A stretch of 64,000 bases of DNA from JBOGXA01 sp050694175 (lineage in GTDB: Bacteria; Actinomycetota; CADDZG01; WHSQ01): contig JBOGXA010000015.1 in NCBI GenBank assembly GCA_050694175.1, positions 31,613 through 95,612 on the forward strand, in the 5' to 3' direction. Below the pieces are notes generated by a model. That model was not told where the DNA came from, did no database searches, and worked only from the letters and a program-made list of their open reading frames with translations. How positions within the stretch are numbered: the stretch's first letter is position 1; each line of letters opens with the position of its first letter. A program made the position numbers and the translations under genes. Below, in pieces: positions 33,005 to 41,676 of the stretch.

Positions 33005-34545
33005 GCCGGCCCCTCCCCGCCGGATTGGGCGCTCGATCCCTTCGCTTTTCCTCCGGCCATCAGCAGCCCGACCTCGTCGCGCGTCGTTTTGGACGTCTCG
33101 ACCACGCCGACGATTCTGCCCTGGTACATCACCGCGATCCGATCTCCCAGCGAGAAGATCTCGTCGAGTTCGGAGGAGACGAGGAGCACGGCCACGCCCT
33201 CGTCGCGCTTGGCGACGATCTGCTCGTGGATGTACTGGATCGACCCGACATCGAGTCCGCGCGTGGGCTGGGATGCGATGAGGAGCTCGTCGGAATGGGA
33301 GAACTCGCGGGCCACGATGACCTTCTGCTGGTTCCCTCCCGAAAGAGTCGACGCCGGGGCATTCACGGAGGTCGTGCGGACATCGAACTCCTCGACGAGT
33401 CTCGTCGCAGCTTTGTGAACCTCGTCGCGAGCGATTGCAAGTCCGCGCGAGAACGGTCGCTGCCGGTAGGTGTTGAGAACCAGATTGTCCTTTATTGGGA
33501 AGCTGACCACGAGACCGTCCGCTTGACGATCCTCGGGCACGTGCGCGACCCCCATCTCGAACAGCTTTCGGGGCTTGGCGCCGGTGACGTCTCTCCCCTC
33601 GAGCCTGACCGTGCCGCTCACAACGGGACGGAGACCCGTGATGGCTTCGACGAGCTCCGTCTGGCCGTTTCCCTGGACCCCGGCCACCGCGAGGATCTCG
33701 CCCGCGTCCACGTCCAACGACAGGCCGTCCACGACCTTGTGCCCACGGTCGTCGAGGACCTCGAGGTCGACCACCTCGAGAACTTTCTCCTGAGGTCGGG
33801 CCGGAGTCTTGTCGACCTCGAGTTGCACTTTGCGACCGACCATCATGGTCGCGAGTTCCTGTTCGTTGGTCTCCGCCGGCGACGTTTCGCCGGCAACCTC
33901 GCCGCGCCGCATCACCACGATCCGGTCGGCGATGGACAACACCTCTTTGAGCTTGTGAGTGATGAAGATGATTGCTCTTCCCGACTCCTTGAGCGTTGTG
34001 ATCACGCCTATGAGGTCGTCGATCTCCCGCGGTGTGAGCACCGCGGTGGGCTCGTCGAGGATGAGGCAGTCGGCTTTCCGGTACAGGGCCTTGAGGATTT
34101 CCACCCGTTGCTGAACCCCCACCGGGAGGTCCTCCACTTGGGCATCGGGGTCGACTCTGAGCCCGTACTGCTCGGACAGGTCGACCAGCCTGGCGCGGGC
34201 CTCGCGGTGGTCGAGCATGCTCATCGGGCCCGTCGGTTCGACTCCGAGCATCACGTTCTCGGTGACGGTGAAAACGGGCACGAGCATGAAGTGTTGGTGG
34301 ACCATGCCGATGCCGGCACCGATCGCGTCGGCCGGACCCGAGAAGGCGACCTCGTTCCCGTCGATCAGGATAGTGCCCTCGTCAGGCTCGTAGAGGCCGA
34401 AGAGCACGTTCATTAACGTCGACTTGCCGGCCCCGTTCTCGCCCAGAAGGGCGACGACCTCCCCGGGGTTTACGGAGAGGTCGACATCCTTGTTGGCAAC
34501 CACTCCCGGGAAGCGCTTGGTGATGCCCTTGAGCTCCACCTTCAT
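33001..34545 (-). CDS. ABC transporter ATPase with two nucleotide-binding domains, nucleoside/sugar type
   Basis: 514 residues. The first NBD has a normal Walker A (GENGAGKSTLMNVLFG), the degenerate signature LPVGVQQRVEILKAL and Walker B CLILDEPTAVL. The second has an altered Walker A (GVQGNGQTELVEAI) but a normal signature (LSGGNQQKVIVARE). This asymmetry is typical of carbohydrate uptake transporter 2 and BMP-linked nucleoside systems. It energises uptake through the two permeases that follow. Confidence 0.93.
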   Translation of the reverse strand: MKVELKGITKRFPGVVANKDVDLSVNPGEVVALLGENGAGKSTLMNVLFGLYEPDEGTILIDGNEVAFSGPADAIGAGIGMVHQHFMLVPVFTVTENVMLGVEPTGPMSMLDHREARARLVDLSEQYGLRVDPDAQVEDLPVGVQQRVEILKALYRKADCLILDEPTAVLTPREIDDLIGVITTLKESGRAIIFITHKLKEVLSIADRIVVMRRGEVAGETSPAETNEQELATMMVGRKVQLEVDKTPARPQEKVLEVVDLEVLDDRGHKVVDGLSLDVDAGEILAVAGVQGNGQTELVEAITGLRPVVSGTVRLEGRDVTGAKPRKLFEMGVAHVPEDRQADGLVVSFPIKDNLVLNTYRQRPFSRGLAIARDEVHKAATRLVEEFDVRTTSVNAPASTLSGGNQQKVIVAREFSHSDELLIASQPTRGLDVGSIQYIHEQIVAKRDEGVAVLLVSSELDEIFSLGDRIAVMYQGRIVGVVETSKTTRDEVGLLMAGGKAKGSSAQSGGEGPA

Positions 34546-34586
34546 GTGCGCTGGCGGCCTCCCGGGAGCCTCGCCGTCGTCACGTC

Positions 34587-35678
34587 CTACTGCTCACTGA
34601 CGGGAATCGATCCATCGATGATTCCCTGCTCGATCTCCTCGAGTGCGGACTTGATGTCGTCCGGCACGTCTTCTTCGAACTCGTTGAACGGGGCGATGCC
34701 AACCCCCTCGTTCTCGAGTGTTCCGGTGTAGAGACCTCCTTCAAACTGGTCCTCGAGGGCCTCATTAATCGTGTCGTAAACGGCAACGTCCATGTTCTTC
34801 ATTACGCTCGTCAGGAACAGGTCACAGAATTCGGACGCGCTCACACAGCCATCGGTGTCGACCCAAATGATCGTCACGTCGCCCGCCTCCTGGGCCGCCG
34901 CGGCGGAGCCCAGCCCAACCGGGCCTGCTACCGGCAGGATGATGTCCGCACCCTCTCCAATGAGAGACTCGGTGACGCGCTTGCCTTTGTCCTGGTTCTC
35001 GAAGTCTCCGGTGAACGTTCCATCCTGGTTGGCGGACTCCCATCCAATGAGGTCGACGTTCGTGCCGTTCTGCTCGTTGTAGTAGTTCATGCCGGCCTCG
35101 TAGCCGTTCATGAAGATCGTGACCGTGGGGATGTTGAGCCCCCCGTAGGTGCCGAGCGTTCCGCTCTGAGACATCCCCGCCGACACGTAGCCGGCGAGAA
35201 AGGCCGCCTGATCCGTCTGGAACGTCAGCTCTTTGACGTTGTCGTACGTGACGTCTTCACCTGCGTCGAGATCGAAGAAATCGAAGTCCACGATTGCGAA
35301 CAACTGGTCCGGGTTGGCTTCCGCCGCCTCCGCGGTCGCGTCACCAAGAAGGAATCCGACGGTGATGATGAGATCGCACTCTTGGTCGATGAAAGTCTGA
35401 ATGTGAGTCGCAAAGTCGTTCGGCGTCTGCGACTCGAGCACGTCTATCTGAGCACCCAGCTCCTCTTCTGCTCGCTGGAGCCCGGCGTATGCCGTTTCGT
35501 TGAACGACCGATCGTCCACTCCGCCGGTGTCGGTTACCTGACAAGCGAGGAAGTCGACCTCGGGAGCGCCTCCTCCGTCTTCGTCGCCGCCATCATCTGC
35601 CTCTTCAGCACATGCGGCCGCCACCAATATCAGCGCTGCCATGAGCGCCACGAGCCACGTCCAACGACGTTTCTGCAA
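34587..35678 (-). CDS. BMP-family nucleoside-binding lipoprotein
   Basis: 363 residues. I chose the TTG at 35678 because AGGAGG lies six bases upstream and it gives a proper lipoprotein signal: QKRRWTWLVALMAALILVAAAC with lipid on the Cys, followed by an Asp/Gly/Glu-rich linker. The Bmp domain follows: DTGGVDDRSFNETAYAGLQRAEEELGA, GFLLGDATAEAA, AFLAGYVSAGMSQSG, and DGCVSASEFCDLFLTSVMKNMD. It captures nucleosides outside the membrane for the ABC complex encoded downstream. First gene of the seven-gene uptake and salvage unit. Confidence 0.93.
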   Translation of the reverse strand: MQKRRWTWLVALMAALILVAAACAEEADDGGDEDGGGAPEVDFLACQVTDTGGVDDRSFNETAYAGLQRAEEELGAQIDVLESQTPNDFATHIQTFIDQECDLIITVGFLLGDATAEAAEANPDQLFAIVDFDFFDLDAGEDVTYDNVKELTFQTDQAAFLAGYVSAGMSQSGTLGTYGGLNIPTVTIFMNGYEAGMNYYNEQNGTNVDLIGWESANQDGTFTGDFENQDKGKRVTESLIGEGADIILPVAGPVGLGSAAAAQEAGDVTIIWVDTDGCVSASEFCDLFLTSVMKNMDVAVYDTINEALEDQFEGGLYTGTLENEGVGIAPFNEFEEDVPDDIKSALEEIEQGIIDGSIPVSEQ

Positions 35679-35810
35679 CGAGGGCCTCCTTCTTCCAAAT
35701 GCCCACGGCCGGCGCCGATTCCCGCTGCGAATGAGGTGCACCCCTGCCGGCCTCCGACCCCGCTAGTAGGGTCGAACGGGCAAAGCCTATAGGGAGAAAG
35801 GGCCTAGAGA

Positions 35811-35816
35811 TAGGGT
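35811..35816 (+). promoter_or_regulatory. Predicted -10 box of a leaderless cobalamin adenosyltransferase transcript
   Basis: TAGGGT, then seven bases, then the GTG at 35824, with no Shine-Dalgarno. No cobalamin riboswitch is present upstream. Confidence 0.5.
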
Positions 35817-35823
35817 CTTCGAC

Positions 35824-36381
35824 GTGAAGATCTATACGAAATCGGGCGACGACGGGACGACCGGATTGCTGTACGGGGGGCGTGTCGCTAAGGACGACCT
35901 CCGCACGGATGTCTACGGCACTCTGGATGAGGCGGTCTCGGCCCTCGGCCTGGCGCGTGCCGGTGACCTCTCGGCGCGCGGAGCGCAGATCGTCGTCCGC
36001 GTGCAGCGCGACCTGTTCGTCGTGGGGGCTCAACTTGCCACCGCGGCGGACAACCAGGGCAAACTACGCGCCGGTGTCTCGAAGGTGACCCCTGCGATGA
36101 CCGCGGAGGTGGAGGCGGATATCGACGCCCTGGTCGCCCAGCACCCGCTGCCTCAGGAGTTCGTTCTTCCGGGAGAGATCTCGGGCTCGGCGGGTCTCGA
36201 TCTGGCGCGCTCCGTCGTTAGACGCGCAGAGCGTACCGCGGTGCGAATGAATCGAGCCGGTCAGTTGCCCGATCCGGAGATCCTCCGATACCTGAACCGC
36301 GTGTCCGATCTCCTCTATGCACTTGCTCGCTTCGAGGAGGCCGAGCGCGGGCTCCGGGCCGCGCCCTCCCGCGAGAGGTAA
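35824..36381 (+). CDS. Cob(I)alamin adenosyltransferase (PduO/MMAB type)
   Basis: 185 residues of the PduO-type family: the N-terminal IYTKSGDDGTTGLLYGGRV binds ATP, GTLDEAVSALGLAR follows, and the conserved SARSVVRRAER-like helix (LARSVVRRAERTAVRM) and YLNRVSDLLYALAR come near the end. It transfers the adenosyl group of ATP to cob(I)alamin to make coenzyme B12. No B12 biosynthesis or mutase gene is adjacent, so it may serve salvage of imported corrinoid. Confidence 0.94.
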   Translation: MKIYTKSGDDGTTGLLYGGRVAKDDLRTDVYGTLDEAVSALGLARAGDLSARGAQIVVRVQRDLFVVGAQLATAADNQGKLRAGVSKVTPAMTAEVEADIDALVAQHPLPQEFVLPGEISGSAGLDLARSVVRRAERTAVRMNRAGQLPDPEILRYLNRVSDLLYALARFEEAERGLRAAPSRER

Positions 36382-36455
36382 GGGCGTTCGCGCCGACCCC
36401 AAAGACATCGATAATGCTCGCTCGCCCGCGCGCTCGTGGAAGGAGAAGTGATCGC

Positions 36456-36842
36456 ATGGATCGATCGAATCTGGATGATCGGGATCTCGCCCGGCTGCTG
36501 GGCTTGGGACGCGCCCTATTTGGGGCTGCAACCCTCGTGGCCCCTCGCACGGCCACCCGGGTGTGGACGGGAGAGGGGGAGGGCTCACCGACCTTGCCTA
36601 TGGCCGTGCGAGGCATGGGAGCGAGGGACATGGCGATTGGAGTCGGAACCCTCGTGGCGCTCGAGAACGGGGGCCCGGTGGCGCGCTGGTTGGAGGCCGG
36701 CGCCGTTGCCGACGCCGCGGATGCTTTTGCGACGTTGACGTCGTGGCGCAGGCTCCCGGGCTTCCGCCGCACGATCCTCCTCGCGCTCGAGGCGGGGGCC
36801 GCATGGCTGGGTCTCGGTCTGGCAGCGAACCTCGACGACTGA
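36456..36842 (+). CDS. Small hydrophobic protein of unknown function (DUF4267-like)
   Basis: 128 residues with three or four weak hydrophobic helices (LARLLGLGRALFGAATLVAP, MAVRGMGARDMAIGVGTLVAL, RRTILLALEAGAAWLGLGLA). The pattern GLGRxxFGxxxLxxP then RGxGARDxxxG is typical of a family of small actinobacterial membrane proteins annotated DUF4267 or unnamed. The ATG at 36456 is chosen because AAGGAGAAG lies upstream; a longer in-frame start at 36414 has none. Confidence 0.65.
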   Translation: MDRSNLDDRDLARLLGLGRALFGAATLVAPRTATRVWTGEGEGSPTLPMAVRGMGARDMAIGVGTLVALENGGPVARWLEAGAVADAADAFATLTSWRRLPGFRRTILLALEAGAAWLGLGLAANLDD

Positions 36843-36868
36843 AGGTCGCGCGGGTCACCCTGACCCCA

Positions 36869-36915
36869 AACTTTGCGCGTTCAATCACAATCTCGAAGAC
36901 ACCACGCGCAAAGTT
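36869..36915. repeat. 12-bp perfect inverted repeat between convergent genes
   Basis: AACTTTGCGCGT (36869-36880) and ACGCGCAAAGTT (36904-36915) are perfect complements, 23 bases apart; three flanking bases extend the arms with one mismatch. The region is convergent (36842 and 36933 are gene ends), so it may terminate both genes, though there is no T-run. The same 12-mer recurs once at 46916-46927. Confidence 0.8.
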
Positions 36916-36932
36916 CGGATTCGCGCTCCCGT

Positions 36933-37418
36933 CTAGCGAGCCCGCGTGAGAGTAGCAACGAGATGCTGTTGGAGGGGTTCGCCCGAGGTCGCCATGTCGA
37001 TGCGGTAGGTCATCGTGTCGCCGTCCACCTCGATGACGCGGCGGACCGAATCAACTTCGTTGGCGGTCGACGTGGGAACGAGTGCGCGGCTGTCAAGCTC
37101 GATGCGCTGTCCGTGCCTCGATCCCTCCGAAACCTCCACGTTGCCGAACGCGTGCGCGATCACCAGTTCCAGAGAGCCGTTTGCGGCGGGCCGGAGGAAC
37201 CCGCTTTCGGAGTGCATCGGCGCACCGTCACCGGCCGACCAGGTGCGCTGAAGATACGACAGCAGGGGCCGGCCAGAATGACCGAACGTCGCTTCCTCCG
37301 TGTAGGAGAAGGGTTCGATCGTCGGATAGTCGCCCTCGCCCTCGCCTCGCCAGGTACCGAGAAGAAACGCCAGCGGCTCGAGGTCGGGATGGAGACGGGC
37401 ATCCGTGCTCACGACCAT
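36933..37418 (-). CDS. Nitrobindin family heme-binding beta-barrel protein (DUF1794)
   Basis: 161 residues. The opening FLLGTWRGEGEGDYPTIEPF and the next strand YTEEATFGHSGRPLLSY are nitrobindin signatures; the C-terminal QQHLVATLTR carries the heme-ligand His found in the family. Nitrobindins bind ferric heme, react with nitric oxide and isomerise peroxynitrite. The ATG at 37418 is chosen (no clear ribosome site); 37436 is possible. The gene stands alone on this strand. Confidence 0.88.
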   Translation of the reverse strand: MVVSTDARLHPDLEPLAFLLGTWRGEGEGDYPTIEPFSYTEEATFGHSGRPLLSYLQRTWSAGDGAPMHSESGFLRPAANGSLELVIAHAFGNVEVSEGSRHGQRIELDSRALVPTSTANEVDSVRRVIEVDGDTMTYRIDMATSGEPLQQHLVATLTRAR

Positions 37419-37482
37419 TGAGTCTGCCAGACACACACGATGACTGTGCCCGACCGAGGGGGGGCGATAGGCTCACGGCAAG

Positions 37483-38625
37483 ATGGCGTGGCCTTTTCGA
37501 ACCGAGCACGAGGACCTGCGCACATCGATCCGTGCGTTCGTCGAGACGGAGCTCGCTCCGCGCGCCGACGAGTGGGAGGCCGCCAAGGATTTTCCCGACT
37601 GGGTGTTTCGCCGCATGGGCGAGCTCGGGTTTCTCGGGTTGTCCTACCCCGCCGAGTACGGGGGCTCGGGCGGCGATTACCTCTGCAACGTTGTCCTCGC
37701 CGAGGAGATGCATCGCTGCAACTCGGGCGGGGTCGCGATGGCGATCGCGGTGCAGACGGATATGGCGGTTCCCCCCGTCTACAAGTTCGGGACGGAGGAA
37801 CAAAAACGGCACTACCTCCCTCAGGCCATCGCCGGCGAGAAGATCTTCTGTCTGGGAATAAGCGAGCCTGACGCCGGTTCCGACGTTGCCGGCATCACCA
37901 CCACTGCCAAGAAGGTCGACGGCGGCTGGCTCGTCAACGGCAGGAAGCTGTGGATCACGAACGGGCGGCGGGCCGATGTCATGGTCCTCGTCGCCAAGAC
38001 GGACAGGGAGTTGGATCACCAGGGGATCTCGCTGTTCATCGTCCCGACGGACACACCAGGTTTCAAGGTGGAGCGCACGCTCGACAAGCTCGGCATGGAC
38101 ACGTCGGATACCGCCGAGATCTCGTTCACGGACATGTTCCTCGCGGAGGACGCCATTCTTGGTAACGAGGGCGAGGGTTTCTACAACATCTCCTGGGAGC
38201 TACAGGGCGAGCGTTTGATCGGGGCGGCCGGGACCATTGCCGGAGCGCGCCGGACGCTGGAGCTTGCGCTGGCGTACGCAAACCAGCGCAGCACGTTCGG
38301 TAAACCAATCGGTAAGCACCAGGCGATCCGTCACAAGCTGGCCGAGATGGCGACCGACGTCGAGGCTGCACAGCAACTCGTTTATCTGGCCGCTTGGAAA
38401 GTCAACTGCGGCGAGTACCCCGTGCGTGAGATCTCGATGGCCAAGTTACTGACCGGGACGGTGTCGTGGAAGGTTGCGGATCGTGCGCTGCAGGTCTTCG
38501 GCGGCCTGGGCTACGCGATGGAGTTCCCGATTCAGCGCGCGTGGCGGGACTCTCGTCTCATTCGTATCGGAGGGGGAACGGACGAGGTGATGCGTGAGGT
38601 CATCGGACGTATGGAGGGCCTGTGA
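37483..38625 (+). CDS. Acyl-CoA dehydrogenase
   Basis: 380 residues with the full ACAD fold: FRTEHEDLRTSIRAFVETELAP, GFLGLSYPAEYGGSGGD, FCLGISEPDAGSDVAGI, QRSTFGKPIGKHQAIRHKLAEM and the C-terminal RIGGGTDEVMREVIGR. At the SCAD/MCAD catalytic position (EGT) the residue is Gly (GGGT). The Glu in LQGERLIGAAG is placed like the base of isovaleryl-CoA and long-chain enzymes, so a branched or long-chain substrate is more likely. FAD-dependent, feeds electrons to ETF. Overlaps the second ACAD by four bases. Confidence 0.92.
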   Translation: MAWPFRTEHEDLRTSIRAFVETELAPRADEWEAAKDFPDWVFRRMGELGFLGLSYPAEYGGSGGDYLCNVVLAEEMHRCNSGGVAMAIAVQTDMAVPPVYKFGTEEQKRHYLPQAIAGEKIFCLGISEPDAGSDVAGITTTAKKVDGGWLVNGRKLWITNGRRADVMVLVAKTDRELDHQGISLFIVPTDTPGFKVERTLDKLGMDTSDTAEISFTDMFLAEDAILGNEGEGFYNISWELQGERLIGAAGTIAGARRTLELALAYANQRSTFGKPIGKHQAIRHKLAEMATDVEAAQQLVYLAAWKVNCGEYPVREISMAKLLTGTVSWKVADRALQVFGGLGYAMEFPIQRAWRDSRLIRIGGGTDEVMREVIGRMEGL

Positions 38626-39806
38626 CCACCCTGCGCTTCCATGTTCCCCCGACCGAGGAGGCGAGCCGGCTCGGGCTGTTCGCTGCCGAGCACGAGGAGT
38701 TGCGCACCTCGATCCGATCGTTCGTCGATAAGGAGCTGCGACCTCACGCCGGCGAATGGGAGCGTGAGGAGGCGTTTCCCAAAGAGGTCTTTGCGCGCAT
38801 CGGAGAGCTGGGCTACTTCGGGCTCAAGTACCCCGAGAACGTAGGGGGCTCGGGGCCCGACATCGTTGCGGACGCCGTCGCGACCGAGGAGTTTGCCCGA
38901 TGCGGCTCGGGCGGGGTCGCCGCGTGCCTCGGCGCCCACAAGGATCTGGCGTCGCTGTACCTCTACAACTTCGGTACGCACGCCCAGCAGGAGCGGTGGC
39001 TCGCCCCGGCGATCGCGGGGAGCAATGTCGGCGCTCTCGCCGTAACCGAACCGGACGCCGGATCCGACGTTGCGGGAATCGCCAGCTCGGCCCGGCGGGA
39101 TGGGAGCGACTGGATCATCAACGGCACGAAGACGTTCATTACGAACGGTGCGTGGGCCGATTTCGTGGTGGTCGCCGCCGTTACCGATCGAGCGGCCGGC
39201 TACGACGGCATCACCTTGTTTGTGGTGGAGGCGGCCACACCCGGCTACGAAGCGAGGCGGATTCGCACTCTCGGCTGGCGAACGGGCCAGACCGCTGAGC
39301 TGGCGTTCGCCGACGTACGAGTCCCCGACGAGAACCGGCTCGGTGAGATAGGGAGTGGCTTCCGCGCGATCATGCGGAACTTCGTGTGGGAGCGACTCGT
39401 TATGGCGCTGGCCCAGGTGGTGGGTGCGCAGCGGAGCTACGAGACGGCCCGCTCGTACGCGCTGGAGCGGTCCGCGTTCGGCCGCCCGATCGGCAAGTTC
39501 CAGATCTGGCGGCATCGCTTCGCGGAAGTTGCGACCAGGATCGAGGCGGGCCGTGCCCTCACCTACCACGCGCTCCGGCGAGTGGCCGCTGGTGAGGACG
39601 CCGTGAAGGAAGTGTCCATGGCCAAGCTCTACACGAGCGAGCTTGCCGTCGACGTCGCCGACGAGGCCGTGCAGATCCATGGTGGATACGGCTATTCCGC
39701 GGAGTTCGACGCAGAGCGGGCCCTGCGCGACGCCCGGCTCGGTCCCATCGGCGGCGGCACCTCCGAGATCATGAAGGAGATCATCGGCCGCGCGCTCGGC
39801 TTGTAG
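38622..39806 (+). CDS. Acyl-CoA dehydrogenase, second paralogue
   Basis: 394 residues. Blocks: LFAAEHEELRTSIRSFVDKELRP, GYFGLKYPENVGGSG, LAVTEPDAGSDVAGI, ERSAFGRPIGKFQIWRHRFAEV and IGGGTSEIMKEIIG. As in the gene before, Gly replaces Glu at the MCAD catalytic site and a Glu in FVWERLVMALAQ is in the alternative position. The pair is translationally coupled and may form a heteromeric dehydrogenase, as known for some actinobacterial side-chain catabolism enzymes (inference); no partner gene here names the substrate. Confidence 0.9.
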   Translation: MTTLRFHVPPTEEASRLGLFAAEHEELRTSIRSFVDKELRPHAGEWEREEAFPKEVFARIGELGYFGLKYPENVGGSGPDIVADAVATEEFARCGSGGVAACLGAHKDLASLYLYNFGTHAQQERWLAPAIAGSNVGALAVTEPDAGSDVAGIASSARRDGSDWIINGTKTFITNGAWADFVVVAAVTDRAAGYDGITLFVVEAATPGYEARRIRTLGWRTGQTAELAFADVRVPDENRLGEIGSGFRAIMRNFVWERLVMALAQVVGAQRSYETARSYALERSAFGRPIGKFQIWRHRFAEVATRIEAGRALTYHALRRVAAGEDAVKEVSMAKLYTSELAVDVADEAVQIHGGYGYSAEFDAERALRDARLGPIGGGTSEIMKEIIGRALGL

Positions 39807-39862
39807 CGTCGAGTGTGAGTCCCCCGGCGCCTGGCGCGCCCCGAACCAACAGTCGACGAAGG

Positions 39863-40495
39863 TCAGCTCGTCACGCGGACCATCGCCGCAATCTCACGCC
39901 CCACCGGCGTCGGCCCCTCCGGGGTCTCGACCGTCAGCGGTCCCTCCATCGGAGCGATGTCCTTGATACCGACGCGCACTCCCGGCCGGATCCCGATCTT
40001 GTCGAGGTAGGGGAGGACGTCCTCTTTGAGTTCCGATATCTGCGCCACGACCCCGCTCTCGCCCACATCGAGATCCCCCAACCGGCGCAGCTCGCGCAGG
40101 TCGATCGGGCAGATCGGGTGCCCGTGAGGGCAGTAGTCGGGATAGTCGAGGGCCTTTGCCATGGCCTCCTCGACCCGGGCCGACAGGGCGTGTTCGAGCT
40201 TGTGGGCCTCGCCGTGGACCTCGTACCAGGCCATGCCGAGCTTCTGGACCAGAAGGCATTCGATCAGCCGGTGGCGCCGGAGCATCGTGTGGGCCAGGCG
40301 GCGGCCGTCCGGAGTGAGCAGGATCGTCCCGCCCCTTTCCCGAGACAGGTAGCCCTCGCCGGCCAGTCGCTTGAGCATCTCGGACGCGGACGGGAGCGAG
40401 ACATCGAGGATGCGAGCGAGGACGGTGGCGGTCGTGCGCTCGCCGTCCTCCTCCAGTCGCTTGATCTCCTCCAGGTAGTCCTCGACGCCCCGCAC
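39863..40495 (-). CDS. DtxR/MntR-family metal-dependent transcriptional regulator
   Basis: 210 residues in three parts: the N-terminal winged HTH (VEDYLEEIKRLEED, then TTATVLARILDVSLPSASEMLKRLAGEGYL), the metal-binding dimer domain (RHRLIECLLVQKLG, HKLEHALSARVEEAM, YCPHGHPICP) and a C-terminal FeoA/SH3 domain. By family it represses uptake or storage genes when loaded with iron or manganese. The metal cannot be decided. GTG at 40495 follows TAAACT by six bases, a leaderless arrangement. Confidence 0.92.
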   Translation of the reverse strand: MRGVEDYLEEIKRLEEDGERTTATVLARILDVSLPSASEMLKRLAGEGYLSRERGGTILLTPDGRRLAHTMLRRHRLIECLLVQKLGMAWYEVHGEAHKLEHALSARVEEAMAKALDYPDYCPHGHPICPIDLRELRRLGDLDVGESGVVAQISELKEDVLPYLDKIGIRPGVRVGIKDIAPMEGPLTVETPEGPTPVGREIAAMVRVTS

Positions 40496-40501
40496 ATGGG
40501 C

Positions 40502-40507
40502 AGTTTA
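40502..40507 (-). promoter_or_regulatory. Predicted -10 box of the DtxR-family gene
   Basis: On the minus strand TAAACT is followed by six bases and the GTG at 40495. No Shine-Dalgarno is seen. Confidence 0.45.
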
Positions 40508-40564
40508 CGGGCCCCCGGCAGGGTCCAACGGAGACTAGTCCCCTTGTGCTAGCGTCCCGGGAAC

Positions 40565-41632
40565 GTGCCGAGCATTCTTTCTTCCCGAATTGCTCGTCTG
40601 GCGGTGGCTGCGTGCCTCCTGGCTCTCACGGCGACTTCGCTCCTCACCGGGTCTGCGGTCGCGCAGCGTTCGCTCGACGACTTGAAGGCCAGGATGAACC
40701 AAATCCAGGCCGACCTGAACGCGGCCCAGGCCGAGATCGAGAAGCTGCGCTCGGAGGAAGACCGGCTTCTACAGGATCTGACCAACATCAAGGCGCGCCG
40801 TCAAGTACTGACCGCCCACAAGGCGAGGCTCCAAGCCCGTGCCGTGCGGGTCGCGACCGTCCTCTACAAAGCGGGCGACACCGACATGCTCGAGATTCTG
40901 ATGACCGCGAAGAGCATTTCTGAGCTCACCGCCCGCGCCGAGGTTCTGAGCGAGATCTCCAAACGCGACAACGCAGCGATAATCCAGTACACCCGCACGC
41001 AGGAGGAGCTCGACCGTCTGGCTGCCGAGTTGTCGGCGAAAGAGGAAATGCTGTCGGAGACTCGTGCCCGGCTGGCCGAAGAGTCGGATCGCCTTCAGGC
41101 CGACTTCGCCAATGTTTCTGACGAGTACGACGAGCTCCTGGCAGAGATCCGTGCACGTCAGGCGGCCGAGCGCGAGGCGGCTCGAGCGGCACAGGCACCG
41201 GCCCCGTCCTCGTCAAGCCTCGCGTCGCTTCCGAGGCCGAGTGGTGACATGACCTGTCCCGTTGCCGGACCCCACTCATTTGTCGACAGCTGGGGCGCTC
41301 CGCGGTCGGGTGGTCGCACCCACGAGGGCACCGACATCATGGCGACCTACGGGACGCCTGTGGTTGCAATCGTTTCAGGCACCATCACGTTCGCGGGTTA
41401 CGGCGGCTCAGCTGGGAACTGGCAGGTCCTCTCCGGTGACGATGGCAGCGCATACTGGTACATGCACAACCAGCGCAACATCGTGACCGGAGGGCATGTC
41501 AGGGTTGGCCAGCAGATTGCCGAGGTCGGTGACACCGGCAACGCGACGGGCATCCCCCATCTCCATTTCGAGTATCACCCCGGCGGAGGCGGCGCCGTTA
41601 ATCCGTACCCCTTGCTCGTCGGGATCTGCTGA
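40565..41632 (+). CDS. Secreted M23 (LytM) peptidase-family protein with coiled coil
   Basis: 355 residues. An N-terminal signal peptide (ARLAVAACLLALTATSLLTG, then AVAQ) leads into a long coiled coil (35-220) resembling EnvC-type activators. The C-terminal LytM domain has the first zinc pair in RTHEGTDIMATYGTPVVAI and the HLHF motif in GIPHLHFEYHP, so the catalytic ligands are present. It probably cleaves peptidoglycan cross-bridges or regulates another hydrolase in division. GTG start; a TAGCGT box lies nine bases upstream. Confidence 0.9.
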   Translation: MPSILSSRIARLAVAACLLALTATSLLTGSAVAQRSLDDLKARMNQIQADLNAAQAEIEKLRSEEDRLLQDLTNIKARRQVLTAHKARLQARAVRVATVLYKAGDTDMLEILMTAKSISELTARAEVLSEISKRDNAAIIQYTRTQEELDRLAAELSAKEEMLSETRARLAEESDRLQADFANVSDEYDELLAEIRARQAAEREAARAAQAPAPSSSSLASLPRPSGDMTCPVAGPHSFVDSWGAPRSGGRTHEGTDIMATYGTPVVAIVSGTITFAGYGGSAGNWQVLSGDDGSAYWYMHNQRNIVTGGHVRVGQQIAEVGDTGNATGIPHLHFEYHPGGGGAVNPYPLLVGIC

Positions 41633-41663
41633 CGCCAGCGCCCGAATGAACGGGCGCTCGCGG

Positions 41664-41669
41664 TACCCT
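41664..41669 (+). promoter_or_regulatory. Predicted -10 box of rsiG
   Basis: TACCCT, seven bases, then ATG at 41677. This fits the leaderless pattern, although GGAAAC in the gap could act as a weak ribosome site. Confidence 0.4.
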
Positions 41670-41676
41670 TGGAAAC

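Noticed and set aside
35742..35823. Cobalamin riboswitch before the adenosyltransferase gene
   Set aside because: The gap is only about 80 bases, and the gene appears leaderless. No B12-box sequence was seen.
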